Shown: positions 46,763 to 54,772, numbered from the stretch's first letter. The stretch: DNA of 55,430 nucleotides from Flavobacterium sp. (GCF_017985075.1 NZ_JAGNYF010000006.1:6377-61806); one strand, 5' to 3'. Program-made: numbers and translations. The notes: generated by a model not told the origin, from the letters alone.

Positions 46763-47464
46763 TTAATCTCTGGATCCTAATATTCTATAAGCCCAATATA
46801 ATAAAGAAGCTAAAGCACCTAAAGCGGCAACTAAATACGTTCTGGCAGCCCATTTTAAAGAATCTTCGGCACCAGCATATTCTTCTTGACCTAACATATT
46901 TTTGTTTTTCAACCAAGCCAAAGCACGATTACTTGCGTCATATTCAACGGGTAAAGTAATAAAACTGAAAGCCGTTGCAACAGCCATTAAAGCCAAACCT
47001 GCAACTGCAACATAAAAGCCAATTCCAGATTTTGAAGCGAATCCTAAAATAATTCCACCCATAATTAACCATTGCGACATACTTGACGACACATTAACCA
47101 TTGGTACCATTTTAGAACGCATCGTTAGCCATTCGTAGGCTTGCGCGTGTTGCACGGCGTGTCCACATTCGTGAGCGGCTACGGCTGCAGCTGCTGCATT
47201 TCGTTGGTTATATACGGCTTCTGATAAATTCACTGTTTTATCTACTGGATTGTAATGGTCTGTCAATCTTCCTGGAGTAGAAATCACTTTTACATCACTT
47301 ATTCCGTGATCAGCAAGCATTTTTTCTGCAATTTCGGCACCTGACATCCCATTTCTTAAGGTAAGTTTCGAGTAATGCTCAAATTTGCTTTTTAAACGAG
47401 AACTCACTAACCAACTAAAAAGAGCAATTGCTCCAATTAAAATCATATAAGGTAAATCAAACAT
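46763..47464 (-). CDS. Zinc metallopeptidase (YugP-type membrane protein)
   Basis: 233 residues. TM helices lie near 5-20, 117-140, 145-165 and 205-225. The zinc motif is HECGH at 98-102 (AAHECGHAVQHAQAY) inside a region with TPGRLTDHYNPVDKTVNLSEAVY, both typical of the YugP/PF04298 family of small neutral zinc peptidases. A role in membrane protein quality control is plausible but unproven. A -7 box TAAATTTG (47517-47524, minus) and a TGTCA-AAC-TGTCA direct repeat precede it. Confidence 0.88.
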   Translation of the reverse strand: MFDLPYMILIGAIALFSWLVSSRLKSKFEHYSKLTLRNGMSGAEIAEKMLADHGISDVKVISTPGRLTDHYNPVDKTVNLSEAVYNQRNAAAAAVAAHECGHAVQHAQAYEWLTMRSKMVPMVNVSSSMSQWLIMGGIILGFASKSGIGFYVAVAGLALMAVATAFSFITLPVEYDASNRALAWLKNKNMLGQEEYAGAEDSLKWAARTYLVAALGALASLLYWAYRILGSRD

Positions 47465-47516
47465 AGTATTTAATTTTAAAAATTTAAAGTTACTAAATAA
47501 ATATCAAATTATGAGC

Positions 47517-47542
47517 CAAATTTAAAAAATGACAGTTTGACA
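47517..47542 (-). promoter_or_regulatory. -7 box and TGTCA direct repeat before the metallopeptidase gene
   Basis: TAAATTTG at 47517-47524 on the minus strand, with TGTCA-AAC-TGTCA at 47530-47542 just upstream of it. The repeat has a period of 8 bases and lies in the spacer region where an activator or alternative sigma factor could bind. Confidence 0.4.
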
Positions 47543-47576
47543 TTTAATTATACGTAAAAAATGAAAAATGTTACAA

Positions 47577-47606
47577 AAAAACTCAAACTTTTATGTTTGA
47601 GTTTTT
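47577..47606 (-). terminator. Terminator after leuS
   Basis: ACTCAAAC and GTTTGAGT with flanking AAAA/TTTT make a 12-bp stem around a 6-base loop; a run of As on the plus strand gives Ts on the minus strand. Confidence 0.85.
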
Positions 47607-47608
47607 AA

Positions 47609-47640
47609 TATTGGCACATTGGCTTATTGACACATTCTAT
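47609..47640. repeat. Low-complexity TTGGCACA-type repeat after leuS
   Basis: Three degenerate units of about nine bases (TTGGCACAT, TTGGCTTAT, TTGACACAT) fill the space between the leuS stop and its terminator. Confidence 0.45.
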
Positions 47641-47641
47641 G

Positions 47642-50600
47642 TTATCCCACTAAATTAATAATCTTTCCTGGAACAATAATCACTTTATTTGGCGTTCTGC
47701 CTTGTAGTTGTGCTTGTGTACGTTCGTCTGCCATTACAATTTCTTCAATTTGTGCAGCAGTTAAATCCAAAGGCAATTTAATCGTAAAACGCATTTTTCC
47801 ATTGAATGAAACCGGATATTCTTTTTCAGATTCTACCAAATATTTTTCTTCAAATTTTGGAAAAAGTTGTGTTGAAATCCCTTCGTAATCTTTCAATTCT
47901 TCAATTTTTAAATCTTTCAATCCCAACCATAATTCTTCAGCAATATGAGGTGCATATGGCGAAACTAAAATAGCTAAAGGCTCTAATATAGCACGATGAT
48001 TGCATTTTAATTGTTGCAATTCGTTGACGCAAATCATAAATTGAGAAACCGATGTGTTAAATGAGAAATTCTCAATGTCTTCGGTTACTTTTTTAATGGT
48101 TTTATGTAACGATTTATACATTTCTGCAGTTGGTTCATCGTTTACAATAACCGAATCCTTATCATCAAAATACAAACGCCATAATTTTTTCAAGAAACCA
48201 GAAACACCAGTAATTCCAGCCGTATTCCAAGGTTTAGATTGTTCTAAAGGCCCTAAAAACATTTCGTACAAACGTAAGGTATCGGCACCATATTCATTAC
48301 AAATATCATCTGGTGAAACTACATTATACTTTGATTTCGACATTTTTTCTACTTCTTGATCAACAATAAAATTCTCAATATTTAAAATTTCAGAATTTCC
48401 AAAAAAAGAATTATACATATCCCATTTTTTGAATTTATCAATAATCAATTCGCCTTTAATGTCAACACAATCTACGGGAATATTATATGGTTTTGACTCA
48501 CTATGGTCAATTGTAATATCATTTTTATTATTTAGAAAATAATCTTTATTTTCCAAATTTGAAAGACTAAGTAAGTGTTTTAAAAAATTATCAAAATTAT
48601 TTTCTATTGAATTTCTTGTAAACAATATTGCCTTATTCAATTCAATAGTTATGTTTTCAAAACTATTTGAATCACTTTCTAATGTCACAATATCTAATTT
48701 TCTAATTATCGCACTCATCCCCAAAATCATCCCCTGATTAATCAATTTCTTGAAAGGTTCTTCCGTTGGTGCGTAACCTCTGTCTTTTAAGAATTTATTC
48801 CAAAAACGAGCATACAATAAATGTCCGGTGGCGTGTTCGCTTCCTCCAATGTATAAATCTACGCTTTCCCAATATTTTAAGGCGTCTTCGCTCGCAAATT
48901 CGTTTTCATTTTGTGCATCCATATAGCGCATCCAGTACCAAGAAGAACCTGCCCAACCCGGCATCGTGTTCAATTCTAAAGGAAAAATATTCACGTTATC
49001 AATCAACTGATTACTAACCACTGAACACTGAACACTATCCCACGCCCAAACTGTTGCGTTTCCTAAAGGTGGTTGCCCGTCTTCGGTAGGTAAGTACTTT
49101 TCTACTTCTGGTAATACAATTGGCAAGTGTTTTTTGTCAATCATTTGTGGTAAACCATTCACATAATATACCGGGAAAGGTTCACCCCAATAACGTTGGC
49201 GAGAGAAAACAGCATCGCGTAAACGGTAATTTACTTTGGCATTTCCTGCGCCTATTTCTTCTAAAGCTTCGATGGCTTTTTTCGTTCCGTTTTTATAATC
49301 TAATCCGTTTAAGAAATCAGAATTTACCAATTCGAATCCGCCTTTTTCACCGTAAGCGGCTTCTGAAATATCTTGGTTGAAAATATTTTTTATTTCGGGC
49401 ATTCCGTGTGTTCCTTTGAAGAAATTCGCGAATGCATAATCACGCTCATCACCACAAGGGACTGCCATAACAGCACCTGTTCCATAACCCGCCAACACAT
49501 AATCGCCAATCCAAACTGGAATGGGTTCTTTTGTGAAAGGATGTTCGGCATATGCACCTGTAAATACTCCTGAAATGGTTTTTACATCGGCCATTCTTTC
49601 TCTTTCTGAACGTTTTGCTGTTGCTTCTACATAAGCTTCCACCGCTGCTTTTTGTTCTGGAGTGGTAATTTGTGCTACCAATTCGTGTTCGGGTGCCAAT
49701 GTCATAAAGGTAACTCCGAAAATCGTATCAGGTCTGGTCGTAAACACTTCAACTTGAAACTTGGAACCTGAAACTTGAAACTTAACTGTAGCTCCAACTG
49801 ATTTTCCAATCCAATTTCGTTGTGATTCTTTGATAGATTCACTCCAATCGATATCGTTTAAACCTTGTAATAAGCGTTCCGCGTAAGCAGAAATTCGCAT
49901 ACTCCATTGAGTCATTTTCTTACGAACTACGGGATGTCCACCACGTTCTGAAACGCCGTTTACAATTTCGTCATTCGCTAAAACGGTTCCTAAAGCCGCG
50001 CACCAATTGACTTCGGTTTCCGCTAAATAGGTTAATCTATATTGTAATAAGATTTTTTGTTGTTGTTCCGATGAAAAAGCGTTCCATTCGGTTGCAGAAA
50101 ACGAAGTGATGTTATCATCGCAAACGGCATTTACTTGCGTATTTCCGTTTTTCTCAAATTCCTGCATTAAGGTGCAAATACTTTCCGCTTTATCGGTTGT
50201 TTTATTGTACCAAGATTCAAATAATTGAATGAAAATCCATTGGGTATGCTTGTAATAGTCTGCATTTGAGGTACGAACTTCACGACTCCAATCAAACGAA
50301 AATCCAATTTTATCCAATTGATTTCTATATCCTTGAATAACATTTCCCGATTTATCGACACCACCTTCAATATTCATTCGAGTCGTATCTGCAGGATGTT
50401 GTCCTGTTTGAACCGCATATTGTTCAGCAGGTAACCCAAATGAATCGTACCCTTGCGGATGCAATACATTAAATCCTTGATGTCTTTTATAACGTGCTAC
50501 AATATCTGAAGCAATATAACCTAACGGATGCCCCACGTGTAATCCAGCTCCAGAAGGATACGGAAACATATCTAATACATAGTATTTAGGTTTATCCGAT

Positions 50601-50680
50601 TGATTAGACGCAGCAAAAGTTTGGTTTTTTGCCCAATATTGTTGCCATTTGGCTTCGATTTTTTCGTGGAAATATTTCAT
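47642..50680 (-). CDS. leuS: Leucine--tRNA ligase
   Basis: 1012 residues, long even for Bacteroidota LeuRS. The HIGH motif is HVGHPLGY (about 48-55, after FPYPSGAG) and KMSKS is at about 777-781 (VEKMSKSKYNV). The editing CP1 domain carries EVFTTRPDTIFGVTF near 310-324 and GYGTGAVMAVPCGDERDYA. Three places look odd. Residues about 299-310 (KFQVSGSKFQVE) and about 547-559 (WDSVQCSVVSNQ) are coded by short repeats like those found between genes. The segment before KMSKS (about 650-775) is a long AT-rich insert. The frame is open throughout, so the enzyme is expected to work. Divergent from ftsX. Confidence 0.96.
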   Translation of the reverse strand: MKYFHEKIEAKWQQYWAKNQTFAASNQSDKPKYYVLDMFPYPSGAGLHVGHPLGYIASDIVARYKRHQGFNVLHPQGYDSFGLPAEQYAVQTGQHPADTTRMNIEGGVDKSGNVIQGYRNQLDKIGFSFDWSREVRTSNADYYKHTQWIFIQLFESWYNKTTDKAESICTLMQEFEKNGNTQVNAVCDDNITSFSATEWNAFSSEQQQKILLQYRLTYLAETEVNWCAALGTVLANDEIVNGVSERGGHPVVRKKMTQWSMRISAYAERLLQGLNDIDWSESIKESQRNWIGKSVGATVKFQVSGSKFQVEVFTTRPDTIFGVTFMTLAPEHELVAQITTPEQKAAVEAYVEATAKRSERERMADVKTISGVFTGAYAEHPFTKEPIPVWIGDYVLAGYGTGAVMAVPCGDERDYAFANFFKGTHGMPEIKNIFNQDISEAAYGEKGGFELVNSDFLNGLDYKNGTKKAIEALEEIGAGNAKVNYRLRDAVFSRQRYWGEPFPVYYVNGLPQMIDKKHLPIVLPEVEKYLPTEDGQPPLGNATVWAWDSVQCSVVSNQLIDNVNIFPLELNTMPGWAGSSWYWMRYMDAQNENEFASEDALKYWESVDLYIGGSEHATGHLLYARFWNKFLKDRGYAPTEEPFKKLINQGMILGMSAIIRKLDIVTLESDSNSFENITIELNKAILFTRNSIENNFDNFLKHLLSLSNLENKDYFLNNKNDITIDHSESKPYNIPVDCVDIKGELIIDKFKKWDMYNSFFGNSEILNIENFIVDQEVEKMSKSKYNVVSPDDICNEYGADTLRLYEMFLGPLEQSKPWNTAGITGVSGFLKKLWRLYFDDKDSVIVNDEPTAEMYKSLHKTIKKVTEDIENFSFNTSVSQFMICVNELQQLKCNHRAILEPLAILVSPYAPHIAEELWLGLKDLKIEELKDYEGISTQLFPKFEEKYLVESEKEYPVSFNGKMRFTIKLPLDLTAAQIEEIVMADERTQAQLQGRTPNKVIIVPGKIINLVG
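49003..49040. repeat. CACTGAA-type repeat inside leuS
   Basis: On the plus strand CACTGAA-CACTGAA-CACTA follows ACTGATTACTAAC. The 7-base period is clear. On the coding strand it is in frame and encodes WDSVQCSVVSNQLID at a LeuRS loop. Confidence 0.5.
49749..49785. repeat. CTTGAAA-type repeat inside leuS
   Basis: On the plus strand AACTTGAAAC, TTGGAACCTG and AAACTTGAAACTTAAC form degenerate units of about ten to eleven bases. They encode VKFQVSGSKFQVE in frame at the entry to the editing domain. Confidence 0.5.
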
Positions 50681-50684
50681 TTCT

Positions 50685-50712
50685 GTTTTCTATAGTCTGT
50701 TTTCTGATTTTT
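50685..50712. repeat. TTTTCTATAGTCTG-type repeat before leuS
   Basis: TCTGTTTTCTATAG and TCTGTTTTCTGATT make a direct repeat of TCTGTTTTCT, within the leuS leader. Confidence 0.4.
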
Positions 50713-50742
50713 TATTATCGGATTTAACCGAAAAATAAGGTG

Positions 50743-50750
50743 CAAATTTA
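50743..50750 (-). promoter_or_regulatory. -7 box (TAAATTTG) for leuS
   Basis: An exact TAnnTTTG on the minus strand, about 62 bases before the leuS ATG, so the leader would contain the TCTGTTTTCT repeat. No standard -33 element seen. Confidence 0.45.
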
Positions 50751-50839
50751 CATTTTTATATACTAATGTTAAAACTTTGTTGTTATATTCTGTGTAAACA
50801 AAATTTCTTTACTATTTTTACAGCATAATTAGTAAACTT

Positions 50840-51715
50840 ATGGCACAATCATTTGAGCAATATCAACGTAGAAGATTAATTTCTTCTTATTTTTCGGTAG
50901 TTTTTAGTATTTTTTTAGTGCTTTTTTTATTAGGAGCATTAGGTTTGTTTGTGATAAATTCTGAAAAAATTTCTAACGATTTTAAAGAAAACATTCCAAT
51001 GAGTGTTTATTTTAAAGACGAAGCGAATGATACGATTCTAAATGCATTTGATACCGAATTGAAAAATTCAAAATTTATCAAATCGTACGATTTTGTAACC
51101 AAAGAAGAAGCTGCAAAAAACAATCCAGACATAGTTGGTAAGGATTTTATGGAGTTTTTAGGATTTAATCCGTTACAAAATTCTTTTGATATTCATTTAA
51201 AAAGTAATTATGTAACCAAAGAAGAAATTAAAAAAATTGAAAATAATTTTAAAAGAAATGGCAATATTTCTGACATTATTTACGATAAAGAATTGGTTGA
51301 ATTAGTTAACGAAAATGTGTCTGAAATTAGTTTTTGGATTTTAATTATAAGTACAGTTTTAACTTTTGTAGCGATGTTGTTGATTAACGGTTCGATTCGT
51401 TTGTCGGTTTATTCACATCGATTTACCATAAAAACGATGCAAATGGTTGGCGCTACAAAAACATTTATCAGAAAACCTTTTATCAAAACAAGTATTTTAT
51501 TAGGAATAATTGGAGCGGTTTTGGCCATTATTGGATTGGTTATTTTAGCGTTTTATATTGATGGTTTATTTCCAACTTTAGGAATTGCAAAAGATTACGC
51601 TTCTATTGGTATTGTGGCTTTTGGCGTATTGTTAATCGGTATTATTATTACTTGGTTGAGCACGTATTTTGCAACCACTCGTTTCTTAAATTTAAGAACA
51701 GACGATTTGTATTAG
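50840..51715 (+). CDS. ftsX: Cell division protein FtsX (ABC transporter permease-like)
   Basis: 291 residues with the FtsX plan: a cytoplasmic start, TM1 (about 20-40), an extracytoplasmic loop (about 45-160, IPMSVYFKDEANDTILNAF), then three TM helices (about 165-188, 212-240, 255-280). The permease block MQMVGATKTFIRKPFIKTSILLGIIGAVLA is typical. With FtsE, coded elsewhere, it activates wall hydrolases at the septum. It heads the run ftsX-DUF3098-uppP-truB, an envelope and RNA-modification group common in Bacteroidota. Confidence 0.9.
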   Translation: MAQSFEQYQRRRLISSYFSVVFSIFLVLFLLGALGLFVINSEKISNDFKENIPMSVYFKDEANDTILNAFDTELKNSKFIKSYDFVTKEEAAKNNPDIVGKDFMEFLGFNPLQNSFDIHLKSNYVTKEEIKKIENNFKRNGNISDIIYDKELVELVNENVSEISFWILIISTVLTFVAMLLINGSIRLSVYSHRFTIKTMQMVGATKTFIRKPFIKTSILLGIIGAVLAIIGLVILAFYIDGLFPTLGIAKDYASIGIVAFGVLLIGIIITWLSTYFATTRFLNLRTDDLY

Positions 51716-51730
51716 AAGCCTTAAGTAAAA

Positions 51731-51805
51731 AGTGACTTTGAGAATCTAAGTCGATGGTGACTTCGATAGCCTAGGTCGATGGTGACTTCGAGAACCTCAG
51801 TCACC
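51731..51805. repeat. Three tandem 25-base repeats between ftsX and the DUF3098 gene
   Basis: Units at 51731-51755, 51756-51780 and 51781-51805 share RGTGACTTYGA at their start and about 70-90 percent of their bases. The third also forms an inverted repeat: GGTGACT at its start and AGTCACC at its end, with GAG/CTC inside. Confidence 0.75.
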
Positions 51806-51844
51806 ATAAATTGAGGACTTAAAACAACATAAATATAAATTACA

Positions 51845-52084
51845 ATGAAAGAAAACACAAAAAAGCCAGAATTTTTATTCAGTGCTACCAATTATAAAAT
51901 ATTAATTATCGGATTAGTGGTTATTGCTTTAGGATTCATTTTAATGAGTGGTGGTGCCAACGAAAATCCAAATGTATTTAATGAAGACGTATATAGCTTC
52001 AGAAGAATAAGATTAGCACCAACAGTTGTATTAATCGGATTCGGAATTACAATTTATTCGATTTTAGTGAAGAGTAAAAAGTAA
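51845..52084 (+). CDS. DUF3098 small membrane protein
   Basis: 79 residues with two TM helices (about 17-36 and 58-74) joined by a loop SGGANENPNVFNEDVYSFRRIRLAPT. The loop and the start KPEFLFSATNYKILIIGL identify DUF3098, a family of unknown function that sits next to ftsX and uppP in Bacteroidota. The last codons (VKSKK and stop) lie inside the left arm of a large inverted repeat (52067-52131), so the C-terminus may have been shaped by a repeat insertion. Confidence 0.85.
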   Translation: MKENTKKPEFLFSATNYKILIIGLVVIALGFILMSGGANENPNVFNEDVYSFRRIRLAPTVVLIGFGITIYSILVKSKK

Positions 52085-52131
52085 TTAGTAAATAGTTAAA
52101 TTTATCTTACTAATCACTTTTTACTAATCAC
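52067..52131. repeat. Imperfect 25-base inverted repeat between the DUF3098 gene and uppP
   Basis: Arms 52067-52091 and 52107-52131 pair at 22 of 25 positions with a 15-base loop. The right arm and 52132-52140 are made of ACTAATC units, and the left arm overlaps the stop codon. No T-run follows, so it is not a normal terminator. Confidence 0.65.
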
Positions 52132-52145
52132 TAATCACTAAAAAA

Positions 52146-52955
52146 ATGGATTTACTTCAAGCTATTATCATTGCCATTATTGAAGGCATTACAGAATATT
52201 TACCGGTTTCTTCTACAGGACATATGATTTTTGCCAGTTCTTATTTCGGAATTGAAAAAGAAGAATTTGTAAAATTATTTCAAGTTTCTATACAATTTGG
52301 TGCTATTTTGGCGGTGGTTGTATTGTATTGGAAAAAGTTTTTTGATTTTTCGAAGTTGCAATTCTTTATTAAATTGGCTTGTGCAGTTGTCCCTGCTTTA
52401 ATTTTGGGAAAATTGTTTGATGATAAAATCGAAGCTGTTTTAGAACATCCTACACCTATTGCAATTGTATTAATTATTGGAGGAATAATTTTACTATTCG
52501 TAGATAGATTTTTCAAAAATCCTACCATTCATAAAGAAGAAGACATCACTATAAAGAAAGCAGTTACTATTGGTTTTTGGCAATGTTTAGCTATGATGCC
52601 AGGCACAAGTAGAAGTGCGGCAAGTATCATAGGAGGAATGCAACAAGGGCTAAGTCGACAAGCGGCAGCGGAATTTTCATTCTTTTTAGCCGTGCCAACA
52701 ATGTTAGCGGTTACTTGTTATTCGGTATTTTTGAAAACCTACGATAAAAGTGGTTTAAAAGGTTTTGAGTTAATTCTGAAAACAGAAGACAATACTAAAA
52801 TGTTTATAATTGGAAATTTAGTTGCGTTTGTGGTAGCAGTTTTAGCTATTAAATTTTTCATTGAAATCATTAAAAAATACGGATTTAAACCTTGGGGTTG
52901 GTACAGAATTATTGCTGGAATGCTATTGTTAGCTTACTTTAATTTTTACAAATAA
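52146..52955 (+). CDS. uppP: Undecaprenyl-diphosphate phosphatase
   Basis: 269 residues, seven to eight TM helices. Dephosphorylates undecaprenyl pyrophosphate to recycle the wall-lipid carrier; inner membrane. Both catalytic motifs are visible: EGITEYLPVSSTGHM (13-27) and PGTSRSAASIIGGMQQGLSR (about 156-175). Family members give low-level bacitracin resistance by this activity. Its TAA overlaps the ATG of truB by one base (TAATG), which implies translational coupling. Confidence 0.95.
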   Translation: MDLLQAIIIAIIEGITEYLPVSSTGHMIFASSYFGIEKEEFVKLFQVSIQFGAILAVVVLYWKKFFDFSKLQFFIKLACAVVPALILGKLFDDKIEAVLEHPTPIAIVLIIGGIILLFVDRFFKNPTIHKEEDITIKKAVTIGFWQCLAMMPGTSRSAASIIGGMQQGLSRQAAAEFSFFLAVPTMLAVTCYSVFLKTYDKSGLKGFELILKTEDNTKMFIIGNLVAFVVAVLAIKFFIEIIKKYGFKPWGWYRIIAGMLLLAYFNFYK

Positions 52956-53647
52956 TGAAAGCAGAAGACTACCAAGAAGGACAAATTTTACTAATTGATA
53001 AACCACTAAAATGGTCGTCTTTTCAAGCCGTAAATAAATTAAAATTCGGATTAATTAAGGAATTAAAATTACCTAAAAAATTCAAAATTGGTCACGCCGG
53101 AACATTAGATCCATTAGCATCTGGTTTATTACTGATTTGTACCGGAAAATTCACAAAAAGAATTGAAGAATTACAAGGTCAAGCTAAAGAATATACCGGA
53201 ACTTTTACGGTAGGAGCCACTACACCTTCATACGATTTAGAAACAGAAATTAACGCCACTTTTCCAACGGAACATATTACAGAAGCTTTAATTTACGAAA
53301 CGTTACCGCAATTTATTGGTGAAATAGACCAAAAACCACCTGTTTTTTCAGCCATTAAAAAAGATGGAAAAAGGTTGTACGAATCGGCTCGTGCAGGCAT
53401 TGAAGTGGAAATAAAAACCAGAAAAGTAATGGTTTCTGAATTTGAAATTACCAGAATTGCCTTACCCGAAATAGATTTTAGAATTGTTTGCAGCAAAGGA
53501 ACGTACATTCGCTCCATTGCTTACGATTTTGGTTTGGCTTTGCATTCAGGAGGTCATTTAACCGCGCTTCGTAGAACAAAAATCGGTGATTATTCGGTGG
53601 AAAATGCTACGGAACCTGAAGCTTTTATTGAAGGATTAATATCTTAA
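52955..53647 (+). CDS. truB: tRNA pseudouridine(55) synthase
   Basis: 230 residues. Makes pseudouridine 55 in the T-loop of tRNAs. The catalytic aspartate is D52 in GHAGTLDPLASGLLLICTG (46-64). KPLKWSSFQAVNKLK and QKPPVFSAIKKDGKRLYESAR are other TruB blocks. It is shorter than the E. coli enzyme because it lacks the C-terminal PUA-like part, as is common in this phylum. It overlaps uppP by one base and is followed four bases later by a secreted protein gene. Confidence 0.95.
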   Translation: MKAEDYQEGQILLIDKPLKWSSFQAVNKLKFGLIKELKLPKKFKIGHAGTLDPLASGLLLICTGKFTKRIEELQGQAKEYTGTFTVGATTPSYDLETEINATFPTEHITEALIYETLPQFIGEIDQKPPVFSAIKKDGKRLYESARAGIEVEIKTRKVMVSEFEITRIALPEIDFRIVCSKGTYIRSIAYDFGLALHSGGHLTALRRTKIGDYSVENATEPEAFIEGLIS

Positions 53648-53651
53648 TTTT

Positions 53652-54179
53652 ATGAAATTATTTAAGGCGATTGTTTTTTTATTTGTTTTTTGTCAATCAT
53701 TTTCACAGAATAAACAATCTAATTTTTCAAACTTTACTCAATTTGAAATCACGGTTCCTTTTGGATTAAATGAACAAAAGGAATTAAATGAAATTAGATC
53801 TAAACCTTGGTACAAACCAAGTGGATTAGGTACAAAATTAGGTTATGGGTATATTTTTCATAATTGGATTGGAATTTCATCTCACTCTGGATTAGATTTG
53901 AATTGGGATTCAAAACTTATTTCGGTTCCAATTTATGCACAACTTTCCATTTCGCCTAAAATAGCAGATGAAACAAGATTAATCACACAATTTGGTTTTG
54001 GTCAAAGTTTTGTATTAGGTAGGGGTAATTTAGCAGGTAATTATTATAAAGCAAGAATAGGGTTTTTAAATAATGATGACTTTTCTTTGTTTATTGATAG
54101 TAGTTTTTATGGATTTAAATTTAATCAGCAATCTTTAAATACAATAAGTTTAGGTTTGAGTGTTTTTTCCTTTGATTAA
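53652..54179 (+). CDS. Small predicted outer-membrane beta-barrel protein (unknown)
   Basis: 175 residues with a signal peptide (MKLFKAIVFLFVFCQSFSQ). The rest is beta-rich, with alternating strands (LGTKLGYGYIFHNWIGISSHSGL, LISVPIYAQLSISP, IARIGFL-like strands) and a final hydrophobic strand ending FSFD. This fits a small porin-like or OMP_b-brl barrel; family not firmly recognised. It is four bases after truB, so it is likely co-transcribed. Its stop is two bases from that of the convergent thioredoxin-like gene. Confidence 0.7.
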   Translation: MKLFKAIVFLFVFCQSFSQNKQSNFSNFTQFEITVPFGLNEQKELNEIRSKPWYKPSGLGTKLGYGYIFHNWIGISSHSGLDLNWDSKLISVPIYAQLSISPKIADETRLITQFGFGQSFVLGRGNLAGNYYKARIGFLNNDDFSLFIDSSFYGFKFNQQSLNTISLGLSVFSFD

Positions 54180-54181
54180 TC

Positions 54182-54772
54182 TTAACTTATCATCCCAACA
54201 ATCTCCTTCATTGTAGAAGTTCCTTTATCTTCTAAATACCATTTTTGTAGTGCTATTTTTGCAGCTTCATCCACAATTCCGTGGTTTGCTTTATACTCGA
54301 TAATTAGATTTTTTGCGCCTTCTGGTCGTGGTCCCCAATGATTTATTAAATGGAATGCTTCATCAAAAAGCAATAATTTCGGAATGGATTTAGCGCCATT
54401 GGTTAAAAATTGGTTCATCAAAGCATCATTTTCATCACGTAACACTATTTTTAAGCCAATGTTTTCAGAAGCATCTGCCATTAATTTGATAATTGGTAAA
54501 ATCTGAGCCGCATCGCCACACCAACCTTCTGAAATGACTAACCAAGTTTGTTTAGATTTCAAATTTTGTAGCGCTTTTTCTACTTCTAAGTCTAATTTTA
54601 GTTTTTTTTCTAAACGATTCATTCGTACTTCATTCAATTCTGAATAATGTAATAAATTGGCACTTTGTTCGTTTCCGGTCGATTTTCCTTCGCTAATTAA
54701 TTTCGAAACAAGCGTTCGATATTCAGTATAAGAATGACTATTTTGTAAAGCAGATTGGATAATAGATTTCAT
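54182..54772 (-). CDS. Thioredoxin family protein
   Basis: 196 residues. A thioredoxin-like fold (about 65-165) with WCGDA at 84-88 (ISEGWCGDAAQILPII) and the cis-proline block GAKSIPKLLLFD. The usual second cysteine of CxxC is replaced, leaving C85 alone, so this is not a classic dithiol thioredoxin. The WCGDA form is a known thioredoxin_9-like subgroup. No signal peptide. It may act as a monothiol reductase or peroxide-related protein; substrate unknown. An exact -7 box TAAATTTG lies at 54792-54799. Confidence 0.85.
   Translation of the reverse strand: MKSIIQSALQNSHSYTEYRTLVSKLISEGKSTGNEQSANLLHYSELNEVRMNRLEKKLKLDLEVEKALQNLKSKQTWLVISEGWCGDAAQILPIIKLMADASENIGLKIVLRDENDALMNQFLTNGAKSIPKLLLFDEAFHLINHWGPRPEGAKNLIIEYKANHGIVDEAAKIALQKWYLEDKGTSTMKEIVGMIS

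Noticed and set aside
51731-51805. Tandem 25-base units as a CRISPR array
   Set aside because: The units have no spacers and differ from each other, and no cas gene is in the window.
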